This document shows, one piece after another, positions 12,016 through 24,851 of a stretch of DNA of 64,000 nt. The stretch's first letter is position 1. Each line of letters begins with the position of its first letter. The DNA is taken from NCBI GenBank assembly GCA_007922225.1, contig ML679966.1:40329943-40393942 (forward strand), written 5' to 3'. Made by a program: the position numbers and the translations under genes. This stretch comes from Emydura subglobosa (lineage: Eukaryota; Chordata; Testudines; Chelidae). Below the pieces are notes generated by a model, which worked only from the letters and a program-made list of their open reading frames with translations, was not told the DNA's origin and did not search any database.

Positions 12016-13698
12016 GTGCCCGTGGCATGCTAATACCTCCAGTAAGTGAATTTGTTTTCTTATACAAGTCAATGACACCTCTTTCACAGTATATATTAAA
12101 CTTTTGGCAAAGTACAAATACTTCAGAACTTACAGAATCTGCTCTTATAGAAACAGAACAAACTGAATTTGTAATATTTTTCAGGTTGGCCAGAATCTAT
12201 TTGTTCACTTAACCACCAGTTACACATCTATGTACTGAGGATGGTGGGCCTGCCAGGCATTGTGAGGGATGTTGCTGGATTCATCTTCTATTCTTTAAAG
12301 TTAAAAGGAAAGAGCCTAATCATTCTTTACATGAACTTCTACTCAAAAGATGCGGAAGTGGAGTCTGAGAAAGACTTCCAGAAACCCTGCTTGAACAGCA
12401 CATCCAGAATTTAACATCTGCAAATATCACCATCACCAATGGCATTGTTATAAATCAGCTGCATGCTTGAAAGTCCTTTTGAGTGTTAAACTAGCATAGC
12501 CAGTTTTATGGTGCTGAGGGGGCCCAGCTCTGGAAACATCAAGTACAAGTCCTGTTCAAAGGTGATCCATGTTCTTTTCCAGTTTCCTGCAGTTCAGGAC
12601 CTTCTTGGAAAATATTCATAAGAGAGACTTATGAACTCCAAACAGGAATTCTAGAAAAATCAATTTGAGGAAGAAATCTTCAAGGAGCAGTGGCTTGAGT
12701 CTATTAAGTAACTAACTCCAGGAAGAAACCATTAAAAAAAAAAATCACATGTAAATTGGAAAGAGTTCCTGCCTCTAATTTACCAACTTAAGAGCAGAGT
12801 GATAAATGGGAAGAAAAAATTAAAAATAATTAGGTCTCAAAGTATTTCCTGGATGAGTTGCAACACTCTTGAATGTGGTTAACTAATTCAACCAATTCAC
12901 CTTGTGGCTAAAAATATAACCAATAGAAAACATACTTATTCCAGAGGGTGGAAATATGGTATTTAGTTCAACACACAAAATGGAGTCATGAGATCTTTGT
13001 TTTATTGCAAATTCTGCCACAGATTTCCATTGGAAACTAAGTAAATCTCAATCTGAAATTCAAGTCTTCCATCCGTAGAATACCTAATTAATTTCCTAGA
13101 GCATTTCAAAGATGCATCAAGCTCTTAGGTGGAAGGCAGTATATAAATACAAAGTATTTTCTCAGTATCCTTGCAACTAATCTCTTGCTCAATATTTTTA
13201 GGGCCTCCCTTTAATTTTTTCACCTGGCAAATCACCTAAAATTAACATTAATTTATTTATATTTTCATTAAAATCCTAGAGCTTCCTGGACTGCACTCTA
13301 CAAGTGTATTCTGAATTTAATGAGATGGGTGCTTATACATCCCTTCAGTTATGCTGGTATCAAAAACATCTCCCAGCCATTTATAGTTTATTCTCAGAAG
13401 ACCCCCCCCCCAAAGTAGAGAGGTATCCCCAAAGGGGAACAAATGCACTGAAGTTCTTACCAAAGCTCGCAAAGGAGACCTGTGATACAACTACCACTTC
13501 AATCCAGGTCACCAACACAAAAACAACATCTCAACTCCCTCATGTTACTACAGTGGTTTTCATTATTTTAACAGCATCTTACATATGTGCTTAAGCCTCC
13601 CAATACTGATGAGAGGATTCTTGCCCCTAGGAGTTAGACCAATTTCAGACAGGACATAAGATCTGGGAACAAAAGGGAGGCACCTTATGAAAATTATA

Positions 13699-13856
13699 AG
13701 AACATAAGAACAGCCATACTGGGTCAGACCATTGGTCCATCTAACCCAGTATCCTGACTTCTGATAGTGGCCAATGCCAGCTGTTTCAGAGGGAATGAAC
13801 AGAACAGGTAATAATCAAGTGATCCATCCTGTTGCTCGTTTCCAGCTCCAAGAGGT
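13699..13856 (+). repeat. Turtle-type interspersed repeat ('CATACTGGGTCAGACCATTG')
   Basis: Begins AAGAACATAAGAACAGCCAT, then the 'tactgggtcagacc' block, 'AGTGGCCAATGCCAG', 'GGGAATGAACAGAACAGG' and 'AAGTGATCCATCCTGTTGC'. I recognise this as a highly abundant dispersed repeat of turtles and crocodilians, probably CR1-derived, though the family assignment is uncertain. A T-rich stretch follows. Confidence 0.65.
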
Positions 13857-16800
13857 TTGTTTTATTTTATTTTTTTTTTAGTAGCAGCAGCTTTACAAAT
13901 CAGATCATAAAAACGGTGTTCCGAGGTGGGGACAGTGCACATAAAAATGTGAAGATTATTGAGAGAAACAGGCAGATATGGCATAGAAGCTAGTATCATT
14001 GGAAGAACAGCATGGCCAGTCATGAGACAGTAGACTAGATATGAGCAGTGTTACAAAGAATACAAGCAGTTATCCTTCCTGCCAGCGTAATAGGCTTGAG
14101 TCAATTATTTATTCTAGTAATTGTAGTGTAGAGTGAGAAGTGTATTGCATTCCTCACCTGTGAAGTAAGGAGCTGGCTGCTGCTTAGAACTAGAAAAAAA
14201 TCAGTATGCAATAACTACATAGTGTCAAGTAGGTTAAAAGTATCTCTTGTTCCAGAATTAAAACATTCACAGAATGATGGTCATTTACCAGGACTTTTTA
14301 GGCTCAAACTTCATGACCTAAGTTCAAAAAGTCAACCTCACTTATGAATCCTGAGTGGATCATTATGGGCTAAAATAACTTTAAAGTTCTTTAAACTTCT
14401 TGATGCTGGCATTTGAATTTCCTGTGCTACTGAAGTCATTTGGGGAAAATATGCTCAAGACAAAAAACATCAAGTCAGAAGTTAGACTGTCACTAGACTC
14501 CATCCTTCCCACATCAAATTTCAACTTAAACATTTCCTTTGTAATGCTTATAAAATCCCAGCTCTCATGAAAAGAGATGGCTAAGAAAGGTTCTCGGTAC
14601 TGACCTGTTGTACTTCTACTGATTAGAGAGTTGTGTTTATAGCTGTTTTTCATACTTGACAAGAATACCAACTGAACACTAGGATTAAAGGTAGATTCCA
14701 ATTTTGAGGATAAAGCATCATTTACCAAAGTCATACTTAAATATTTTAGGCCTATGACTGATTAAAAAGCTTCCAGAACTCATGGAACTTTGTGACATAC
14801 AGGGTATGCAAGCCTTGAAGCTTTTCCCAGCTGGAAATGTAGGCAGATTAAGTGCACAAAGGAAGATTGTTGGGTATGTTTCTCTTGGAACTGCAGAGTG
14901 AAACTCAACATGAAAAGCACTACTTTTGGATCCTGATAGTTTTACGTCTCTAAAATTAGGTTTAGAATTCCTGGATTATGTTTTTATGCAAGTAAAAAAA
15001 GTAGTTGTCCCTGCCCTGGAAGTGTACTTTCTCAATGATTTTAAGAGGATATTTTGAATGTTAGACATGACAAAATGTGTCTAGTTTTAATCTATTGGAA
15101 AAGGCAGTTTTGCCCATTTAAAAACGGACGCAGTCCATAACTGTTTTCTAATATACAACATTTTCAGCAGATGTCCAGGGTATTAAATAAATCATAGAAA
15201 ATGATGCACAAAGGCAATTATTCCAATACACTCCTCTTTAAACATTTTTGTAATTGTGTGTAGTTGCTGTGATAAGCACTATAAAAACAGTGGCAGGTCT
15301 AATACATTTCAGATGTAACTAAGTGTTCCGAGGGTCATTCTATTAAGTCTACTGCATGTCAAGTACTGCTATACTATATTTAAAGGGACATCACATGGAG
15401 ATGTAAACACACTTCTAAAAAAATCCATGAGAATAGGCGAGGTGCTACACATACCTCTTAAGTCCCACTAACAATGAAGTGGTACCAGACATTTGTTTTT
15501 CAGAATCTTTCTCCTCCATTTGTGGGTCTCACACAGTACAGGTGAGCCAATTATAAAGGGAAAAGAATTAAACCACCAATTCACAAGAATCTGCCAAATG
15601 TACAAAATAAGCAAATGAAAAATGCAGACAAGTTCTATAGTTATAGTAGTCTTGGGTATTACTAATAACAGCACTGAGAAAGTCCTCAGATGAGTTAGAT
15701 TACTGCTGTCTCTTTAAGTACTTCTCTTTACATAGGGCTTTGGTCATTGAGAGAGTAACATGACTCATCTCAAGCAAAACCCTATTCCCTATCTGAGTGG
15801 CTTTCTACAATATTAGTTTATTTATCCATGAGTCATTATGAAAGCATTCCTCCTTGGCACAGATTCAGGATCCATGCCAAAAATATGGCAGAAATGTAAG
15901 CAGCAGCTTGGATATACACCATGCTGACCCACCCAGCCCGCCCTTCCCGCGACAAGTTAATATTTTCCAAAGTAAAACTAGTATAGGGGTCATGAGCATC
16001 ACATGACAATATTTTGGTAAGCAGGAAGAAAACAGTTTCACTCATCCCTGTCCCATCATCTCCCCATTCCAGAATGAACAAATGGAACTCTTTATAGTTA
16101 AGACCAGAGCACAACAGTATTATTTTCTACTATTCCCTTACTGTTCAGTTCCAACCTCCCCCTTTACTCCAGAATACCTTATCATTTTCCTCTATACTCC
16201 ACAGCGCCAATTAATTCATAACTTCAAATGGCTGTTACCCTCTGCTCAGAACCTTCCAAGTTCCCTTCAGCTCCCTCCAAATCAACCCTCACCTGATCAG
16301 CCTTGGGTGGTGGTGGACGGGGAGGACAGCATGCTCCTGGACTCCTTATTTAACCACTTGATAACTTAGAAATATGCCCCTTGTTCTGAACCTTGACACA
16401 CCCAATATCCACAGACTCAAAATACTCCTTCTCACAAGCCTTCAGGCTTGTAACTTTCCCGCAAAAAATCATCAGGCTGGAGCCACCCCCCTGATAGTTG
16501 GGCTGGGCCCACAGAGAAGCAGCAGAATTGTGCCAACAACCCTACACTCTGCCTTTGTAGGGCTGGACTCAAATAGTCCCACTGAAGATTGCATTCTCTA
16601 CTTTAGTCCTCCTACCTCTGCTGCCTGAGGTCTGTGCTGCAGGGCCAGAAGTCCCCTGGTAGCAGCTAGGTGTGCTTCAGCTTCCGATAGGCAGCTGCAG
16701 TTCTACCACTGGCAACGTGTTACTGTAGCAAGGCCTGCCTACTCCACTTCTGCCAACAAGCAGTCAGAGGACCTTCATCTTCTGGTTTCAGGTCAGTTTC

Positions 16801-17564
16801 CAGCTTGTGTCCCTATCAACTAATCCCATTTAAGCTTTCGACTCCATACCATGATCCTGCACAATTTTTGGTACAGGGATAGGAAGGCTTCAGAACATCA
16901 GTAGCACTACCATAGAGCCTGGTGCCGTTCAGGCTTTTGCAATGCCAGTGGACAACTTCCACAGTTACGTTATTTGAACAATGCAAATCTTGCTGCAACA
17001 ACAAGTAGAATCAGCCATCAGTCCACAGATGCACAGAGGTGGCAGTTATTTAAAAGTCAACATTTACCTGCAAGTATCGTATGATAAATAGGACATCACA
17101 CTTCACTTTTACCTAGAATAGACAAACTCAGCCTCCCATCTCTCTGCCGGAAAGGGGTGGCTTTTTAATGACAAGCACTGTAGGGAGACCAAGGAATTAA
17201 TGGTAAGGAAAGCAGGATGAAGTCAGATGTGCTTTTTTCTATTATTGTCCAAATCTATATGCAGTGTCTCTGTCAAGGATTTTCACTCTTCTCCACCTCT
17301 CCCTGTTCTTCCCCTCCTGTGAAGGCGGAAAAAAAATCACCCCTCCAATCAGGAGATCCTATTTCAAAACAAATCTAATTGCCAAGCTTTATAGCACCAT
17401 GACTACTTTACTGTATTGGCATTCCTCATCAGAATTTTTCTTTAAGTCAAAAGACCTACCCCAAATGCTCAAGTTAGCCAATTACTCATACTTGGAGTTA
17501 TTAGGAACAGTTTGTTCATCAGTGGAATCGAAGCCTTCAGGTAGCATGCGATGTTATATACTTG

Positions 17565-17604
17565 CTTACATATATTATGGATACCTTACATATATTATGG
17601 ATAC
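17565..17604 (+). repeat. Perfect 20-bp tandem duplication
   Basis: The 20-mer CTTACATATATTATGGATAC occurs twice head to tail with no mismatch. The lack of divergence suggests a recent replication-slippage event. Confidence 0.9.
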
Positions 17605-20600
17605 AAGTTGTCAAATTTCTGTTTTGTTAAACTAAGTAATAACTGACTTGTAGGAGGAAAAGCATTCACTGTTGCAGAATACATAGCCTTGCCCCTAATT
17701 AGTTCAGGGAGGGAAAAAAAGCTATTAGTTTGATCTTTTCACAGAAAATGTTCAACAAAATTCAAGGCTAATGCGTACGGTTGAGGAATGGTGTGAAAAT
17801 ATCCCAGCAAGTCTTTACAAGTTAGTGATCTAGTACCAAGAAATTGCCCTGCAGGAACTGGTATACACCCCACTCCAGGAGAAAAGTTCTCATGGGTGTA
17901 GACATATTTCAGACAATACTGATATTTGGACTGTTAAAGACTGTCTCTGCAAGTATTGTCACAACACGCTTCCTGCTTCAGGGGTAATGGATTAAAACCA
18001 AGAGCGTGCCTTGAAACTAAGGATGAGATACTGAAATCCCTGGTGCACAGTTTGTTATTAGAGCCAAAAATGAAACTGTCTACAAAGAACTTTCCCCTTC
18101 GGAAACTGGATGTCTAGGTGTATTTTTATTCATTTGTTTTGTCTAAGTTCTGATACTAAGGTTATGGATCAGGTTTATCCCAAGGACCACACTAAAATCA
18201 GGCCTCAAGAATCCTTGGCATGAAGAAAAGAAGCCTAATCTACCAAATTAATACCAAGCACAGTGGTCCAGGGAAAGTACTGCGTTTCAGCACTGACATT
18301 GATCCACAGAGCTGCCCGGCAAAGCATTTCTATAGAGGGTTGCCCAGGAAGTGAGCATCTGAAGAAAGAGGTTTGGCTGGACTAGCAGAGAAGAATCACT
18401 AATGTATTGACAAGAAATAGCGCTCCATAAGAAGAAAATGTCAGGAGGCTTTAAATCCCTTGCAAGGGCAATCAAAAGACAAAAGTTGTTTTTTGAACTC
18501 TTCATACACAGGTAGGCAGAGAACCCTCCAGACATTAAGATATTCTGTGTCTTGCTTTAGGGCCGATTTTAGGTAAAGAATTAACTTGATTTAATATGGA
18601 AAGACGAAGTCATGCTGATTTGAAAACTATAATAGGAGTGGAGAACTCTGAAAAGATATACCAGAGGAAGGGGACAACAAAGAAATGAGTTACCCCACCA
18701 TCGAGAATGAGGTGACTGCTTCAAGTAACGTTACTCACAAGGAAAGCATACTGGAGGGCACCAAAAAGAAGGGTGCGAAGTCAGAGTATAAGGTTCACTA
18801 CCCAACAAATGAAGTCAGATGTAGAATATAGCATTTAAGAACCTAGCCCAAGTGGGATTAACCCCCCCCAGACATGGCCCCCCCAGTGGACCTCAAGGGT
18901 TGATGCCTATTCTAAACAAGAGTTAGCTGAAAACCTTATTAATGATATCCAGGAAGAACTCCCTTATGCCAGAAAGTGTAGCCACTGAGTGACTTGTAAG
19001 TTCTACACCATTCTGCAAGAACAGCCCAAGTTCTATTGTAAGGTATGTTGGTGTTTATGGGAATTCAATGGAGTAGAGGACTCCACTGAAAAAACAGTTT
19101 CTGAAACTCCCACCATAAGCCCATCTATACAATGAAGCACAGTTGGACTGGGACGAAAATGGTTCTTTAAAGAAGGGAACGGCCTCTCAGAGAGGCAGCA
19201 AGTGAGCTATAGCATCTGTCCTTTGCAATTCATAGTCTGGCATTGATCATTCTGCTTTTGGGTTGTTCACATCAGATTTTAGCAGGACAGCATGTGCAAG
19301 CATAGGGGGAGGGGTACATTTACATGAGCCCCTAGACTGGGCTCCTGAAAACATGCTTTCAGATCAGAGTTCCTGGGAATTCCCCCCCCCAAGAAGTTTA
19401 CATAAGTTTCCCATTTTAATCATGGAAGCCCAACTTTTTTCTAAGGATCATACAGTAAAGAACAGCAATGACTAGAGCCAGGAAAACTATTTGCAGCGAA
19501 CAATGTATAATTTAGCCCTTGTGTTCAATGTCAGAACAGAACCATTTCTACAGGTTTTTTTTCTTTTTAATTAAGACAGATTTAGTGCTGCCTCACTATT
19601 TAAAACTATGCAAGGCTTTACTGAGTATTATAGTAGAGACTGGTTACCTTTCAGCTTTACCAGTTGTGCACAGGGACAATGGAAACTCATTTGTCTATTA
19701 GACAAGCCATCCTTTGTACAATAAATGGCAACACACTCAGTAATCTAAGACTGCCTTGTTGTACTGTACAGTCTGGTTTCTGTTCTAGTTTTAGCCCTTG
19801 GAACTTTTCTAAATACTCATTTATGGATAAAGAGAAGTGATAAATTAGTTAAAAACAAAGTAGTTCGTGATTATGAATGAATGAATGACTGGTCAAGTAT
19901 TTCAACTGTCACTCGAAGCTTTCTTGAAATAATACATTTCTAATAAAGCTCTGGTTTTTAAAAATATTCACTGTCGTATAGGGAAGCTATTTGAATGGAT
20001 CATCTTTGATTTCAGATTCATTTTTGTATTATACCATTAGAATATCCTGCAGCCATTATACCGGGAAAAGAAGTCAGAAATAAGCTCTAGTCCTTTAGAT
20101 TTTACTGGTTTTCTCCTTCAAAGAGTCTGTGGAGAAGGATTTTAATCATGCTGCACCACATGTATAATTAAGGGCAGCATTTTGTGCTTTTTTACTCTTA
20201 AATTGGGTGGGGGAAAAAAGCCAGGCAAAGTGAAAAGCAAGATTTTTGGATGGAAAGTTGGGTGTACGCTTTTCTAATTATACTATATTGCAAGTTCAGT
20301 AATTTATGTTGCAGTTAGTTACATTATCACAACAAAATCAAATACATCACTTACTAGAACCTTTGGATGTGTACTGTAGACAAGTAGTTCAGTTGTACAA
20401 CTACCAAGTCTGTTTAGTCAACTAGGACACTAACAGAATGGAAGCCCTAAAGAATCGGTTTGAGGCTGAATGGACAGGAGGCTAACAAATTCGAGCCCCT
20501 TATTCCATCAAGTCATCGAGTCCCTTTCCCTGCAAGTGGAGGATTGTACCCATTAGTGTTTTGTTCAGGCTAAGTAATGGGGCTTCTATGAATTGCCTTA

Positions 20601-21205
20601 AGATGCACATGGGAAGTTGTTGAATGGTATCCTGAAATTTTGTATATTAACTATCTTAAGTTCCCTCTCTCTGGCTTTCACAACTTTCAAATCATTTCAG
20701 TTCTATTTTCACTTAGCCAACCTATACTTATTTAAACTTAGTCTCTTTTCCTGACAATACTGCCATACACTTCTCCATTCATTCTTTACCACATGAAATT
20801 TGAAGACATTTAGACAGACTCTAGCTTAATCAGAGATTTGTAATTGGAACAGAAATCAGGTTTAACTCTAAAAATGGCATCCCACAGGGTCACGAAAACT
20901 GAGCTTCTAAGCTTTGACAGTGCTTTTGAACTGATGAGAGGTAGTTGGAGATGTAGTTTGTAATCCAGTTCATCATTCTCTTAAAGCCTTAACTGATAGA
21001 GCTAAAGAACCTGCAAACTGTTTTGGCCTTTTGCAATAAATTCTTTTTATTATAATATCATGCATCCAACTGAAAGACGCAAATACTATACAATTCAGAT
21101 TCATCCAAGTAACCTCTAGTGTCTATGTTAAATTTATGGACATGGAAGATAGCAATCTAGTAGACATGGGTGTCATATCACCTCTACCACCTACTTAGAG
21201 GAAAG

Positions 21206-21912
21206 AGAATCAAAGATTTAGGGTTGGAAGGGACTTCACAGGAGGTCACCTAGTCCCACCCCCTACTCAAAGGGGGACCAACTCCAAGTAAATCATCCCC
21301 AGCCAGGGCTTTGTCAAGCTGAACCTTAACCACCTCTCTAGGTAACCCATTCCAGTGCCACCCTCCTAGTTAAAGTTTTTCCTAAAATTCAATCTAGACC
21401 TCCCCCACTGCAATTTGAGACTGTGGCTCTTTGTTCTGTCATCTGCTACCACTGAGAACAGCCTAGCTCCATCCTCCCTGGAAACCCCTTTTAAGTAGTT
21501 AAAGGTTGCTATCAAATTGCCCCTCACTCTTCTCTTCTGAAGACTAAACAAGCCTAGTTCCTTCAGCCTCTCCTCATATGTCATGTACTCCCTCCTCCCT
21601 AATCATTTTTGTTGCCCTCCTCTGGACTCTCTCCAATTTGTCCACATCCTTTCTGTAGTGGGGGGCCCAAAACTGGACACAGTAATCCAAATGAGGCCTC
21701 ACCAGTGTCGAAGAGAGGGGCATAAATTACTTTTCTCGATCTGCTGGCAATGCTCTTACTAATGCAGCCCAATGTGCCGCTAGCCTTCTGGGCAATAACA
21801 GCACACTGTTGACTCATATTCAGCTTCTTGTCCACTGTAACCTCCAGGTTTTTTTCTGCAGAACTATTACCTAGCCAGTCCGTGCCCAGTCTGTAGGAGT
21901 GCAAGCAGTAAC
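21206..21912 (-). mobile_element. CR1 LINE, 5'-truncated 3' end (ORF2 C-terminus and tail)
   Basis: Minus-strand frames at 21599-21904 and 21366-21584 give CR1 reverse-transcriptase C-terminal hallmarks: [44 protein letters not shown], and in a second frame [18 protein letters not shown]. The 3' end at low coordinates reads TTTGATTCTCT on the minus strand, similar to CR1 terminal repeats. The two pieces are in different frames and the RT domain is missing, so this is an inactive copy inserted in the MTUS1 intron in the same orientation as the gene. Confidence 0.9.
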
Positions 21913-22375
21913 AGAGGATAGGAAGGAACTGATTGAAGGCCAGAGACTTCTCTAGACTGTATGTTCAGGTCTAAATCAGATCAACAGCAACCTAATGTGA
22001 CTGCCATGCCACAGCTTTTCTGTAGTCCATGAAAACAGAGCAATTTCCTCACCTTTCATGGACTAGTATCTGCATTGGCAAAAGCCATCAAAAGTAGCAT
22101 TTTTGTTGACATTTTCGTAAGAGGTAACCCATACTAAATAGAAAGCTTCCAGAGTGTTGATGCACACACATATGCTTGGACTGTTACTGCTCTTGCTTTA
22201 ACCATTGTATGGATTACAGAACTTTGACTGATCTGAACCCAGTCAGCATTTCTTAATCACTAATATGATAAAACTAACATATTAGAAGAACGGTAATGCC
22301 GAGAGTACATTAAAATGTACTGCCTTGTAGTTTTAAGGAGTTGGTTACGTGGTACCCCAATAGAAATTCGCTTAC

Positions 22376-22571
22376 CAGAACTTGATGGCAGAACTGCTCT
22401 TTGAGGAGATAACATTTTAGTTGTACAGACATTTTTATTTTCACTTCCTCGCCTAAGGCGAAATACAGGAGGCACCACTTTCACCATGGGAGCAGGTATA
22501 CTTCTTCGAGTGATCGGGACTTCCTTGTGTATATTTTTTCCTTGTGCTGCCTCAGTTTCAGCTGAAGAAAG
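22376..22571 (-). CDS. MTUS1: MTUS1 coding exon, 196 nt
   Basis: Bounded on the minus strand by acceptor TCTTACAG and donor GTAAGC. It enters in phase 0, which agrees with the upstream exon ending TTG|GTAAGT, and leaves in phase 1, which agrees with the next exon. The product carries VKVVPPVFRLRRGSENKN and KMLSPQRAVLPSSSG, matching human MTUS1 'AKVGPPVSCLRRNSDNRN' and 'RAVSPQRIRRVSSSG'. A second AG ten bases downstream (TTCTTCAG) would give the wrong phase, so the upstream acceptor is chosen. Position is about residues 713-778. Confidence 0.93.
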
Positions 22572-24851
22572 CTGTAAGACAACACCATTGTAAGAACAAG
22601 TTGTTTCACTGCTAGCCTATAAAACAGGTGGGGGCGTTTAGCATCAATTAGCAGAAAGAGAACTAGCCACACTGACAAGTGATTTCAGGTAGGTGCTTGT
22701 CATCACTTGGTTCAGTAAAGGAAGACTGATGAATATTATCCATTGCAATTCAGAGTTATGTGCATGTACTAAATTCATTTTTAGAGGCCCCATAATGCGT
22801 TGGAATAAGGTGAAACTAAAAATTACAAAGTGGTCATGGGTACCTACATTAAAGTCCATACAAAGGGATAGCGTAACTCAGATTTAATTTCAATCCAATT
22901 CTAAACATCTAGTTTGTTTGGGTATAGGTAACAATTAAGTAGCTTATTTCAAAATAAATTCATGGTTCACATGTGGATTAAAACCTGAATGAAATACATT
23001 TAAAACAAATTATCAGCAATAAGAATCTAAGGATATTAACTGGAAGTATCCAGATTTAAGTAAATAATCCCTTTCACACCCAGGGAGACTATACTTAAAT
23101 GTAAGTTTAGGAGTGGATGCAGAGCAGGTTAAAGAGGCAGCACTAGCTCAAGCTGACTGCCACATTTGCCATCGTGCTGGTTTCCCCATAGGACTCAGTT
23201 TTAACAAGCACAAACTCAGAAGCACATATAGTTTAGAAATAGGTATCAAAATATAAGCACCTAGTCAGCTCCTGCTCATCTTGTTAACATTTGTCCACAG
23301 TGATTTGATCATATTAAGAGAACCAAACTCATTTTGACTTGAGCCACAGTTTGGACTCATTTTCAGAATCTGTCTGAAGACAAGATCACTTCCCCCAGGA
23401 GATCCCATATTAAAGAAACTCTAGATGGAATAATTGGAATATTGCACTGATCAGAGGGAATTTAGTCCAGGAGTTTTCAAGTCTTAAAATAGGGTAACAA
23501 ACCTGAGGGTACCATCTTGACAGTGTGATGCATACCTCCCTCAGAAACTATGAGAAATCAAACTTTAAAAGTGGTTAAAGAGCTAGAGTTCTTACTCATG
23601 ACAGAATTTGTTATTGTAGCTTTGAATTCATCCATTAACATTACAAGAAACAATGCTTTGGTACTCTGTTTTGAGCTGGAAAGTTGTTTCATTATTACTT
23701 AAAGTAGTTCTTACAGTACACTGCATTTTACAAGCATCAAATGTACAAAACTGCCAGTAATGTTACAGGTTATAAACTGTGGCTGTGTAATTGACTTGCT
23801 CAAGGCAACAGGCCAAAGGAATTTAGCCATAACATGGACATAGGTGCAGTATAAAAACCTAAAGTGACAGTAGGTGAATCCTGGCACTACTGAAGTCAAC
23901 AGGAATTTTGTCATTGACTTCGATGGGGCCAGGATTTTACCCTAGACTGGAGTTCCCGGTTCTGAGTCAGTTGCTTAGAACATCTCCCTCCTGACCCATT
24001 CAACAGATGCTGGCAAATATTATAAAGGCAGCCTCCCACCGCCACCCCACACACAATGAGATAATGAAGTCATTACAGATACATTTTAGATTTGATATTT
24101 GTTTAGCTGAATAGTGTAACTAGTGACTATCTCTAAACAATAAAATTTGTCCAAAAAAAGATCAGGGTTTTTTTTTTTTTTTTTATGGTTGGTTTTAGAC
24201 ACCTACTTTTGGCTAGTTTAAGAATATCCTGAATTTCTTGTACACCAAACATCCAAATGTGGATTATACAATTCCCATAAATTATCCTAATTTGGATAAT
24301 ATGCAGTTTTATAACCAAATAATTTAATTTCTGGAATGACACTTATCCTGAGTTTTAAATTCCAACTAATATTTTTCATTTAAAATTTTGATCGTGTTAG
24401 TGTAAAGACACTCAATTAGTATGCACATATTAATGAAGTGCACAGAAATAAAGACCTATTTTTAAAAGGTTCCATACAAGTCACACTGTAAAACTTCATT
24501 TATACCAGAGGTTCTCATACACTATTTTTAAAATCCAGGTTCACTAGCCATGTTCAGAGAATTTTTTTTTTTATATGCAGTAGAATAGGATTGAGGCTGA
24601 ACAGATCAACATAACTTTTAAAATCAAGTGTTCATGTGAATTTTAAGTAGTTAGCGAACAATTGATATATGGCAGGATTCCTTTCAAGATTTTCCCTCTC
24701 TGTATTATGGAGGCAGAATTAACTCCATAGCCAGGCTGCATTGAAATTTACAGATTAAAAAGTTAGTTTCCATTCAGCGAGGTGCAATGCAGGTCTCCAG
24801 ATTTAACACATGCAAATCAGTTAATTGAACAGTACATACATAAAAACTTAC
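22572..24851 (-). other. MTUS1: MTUS1 intron, 2.3 kb
   Basis: Lies between the large first coding exon and the next exon. The only structure recognised is a palindromic repeat at 23873-23940. A T-rich run occurs near 24166-24184. Confidence 0.75.
23873..23940. repeat. Imperfect palindrome, dispersed reptile repeat
   Basis: The left arm GAATCCTGGCACTACTGAAG is the imperfect reverse complement of the right arm ending CTTCGATGGGGCCAGGATTT, with about 15 bases between. I have seen this 'TTGACTTC...GGGGCCAGGATTT' pattern as a dispersed short repeat in reptile sequence, but cannot name its family. Confidence 0.55.

Larger units (their letters stand above)
8773..22375 (-). other. MTUS1: Large MTUS1 intron (13.6 kb) with repeats
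   Basis: Intron between the exons ending at 22376 and starting at 8772. It holds a 'CACTTTAAAGACTAACAAA' repeat (10379), a LINE fragment (11268-12015), a 'CATACTGGGTCAGACCATTG' repeat (13699), a 20-bp tandem duplication (17565) and a minus-strand CR1 (21206-21912). Between these I saw nothing recognisable, including 14-17 kb and 17.6-21.2 kb. The pyrimidine-rich, somewhat GC-richer stretch at about 16.1-17.0 kb is not assignable. Confidence 0.7.

Noticed and set aside
22552..22561. Alternative acceptor TTCTTCAG for the second MTUS1 coding exon
   Set aside because: Using it would shift the frame. The acceptor ten bases upstream (TCTTACAG) keeps phase 0.
24774..24851. 25 codons continuing the MTUS1 frame past 24852
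   Set aside because: They follow a strong TTG|GTAAGT donor, lose similarity to human MTUS1 exactly there, and the next exon continues the match in phase. A short read-through isoform cannot be excluded.
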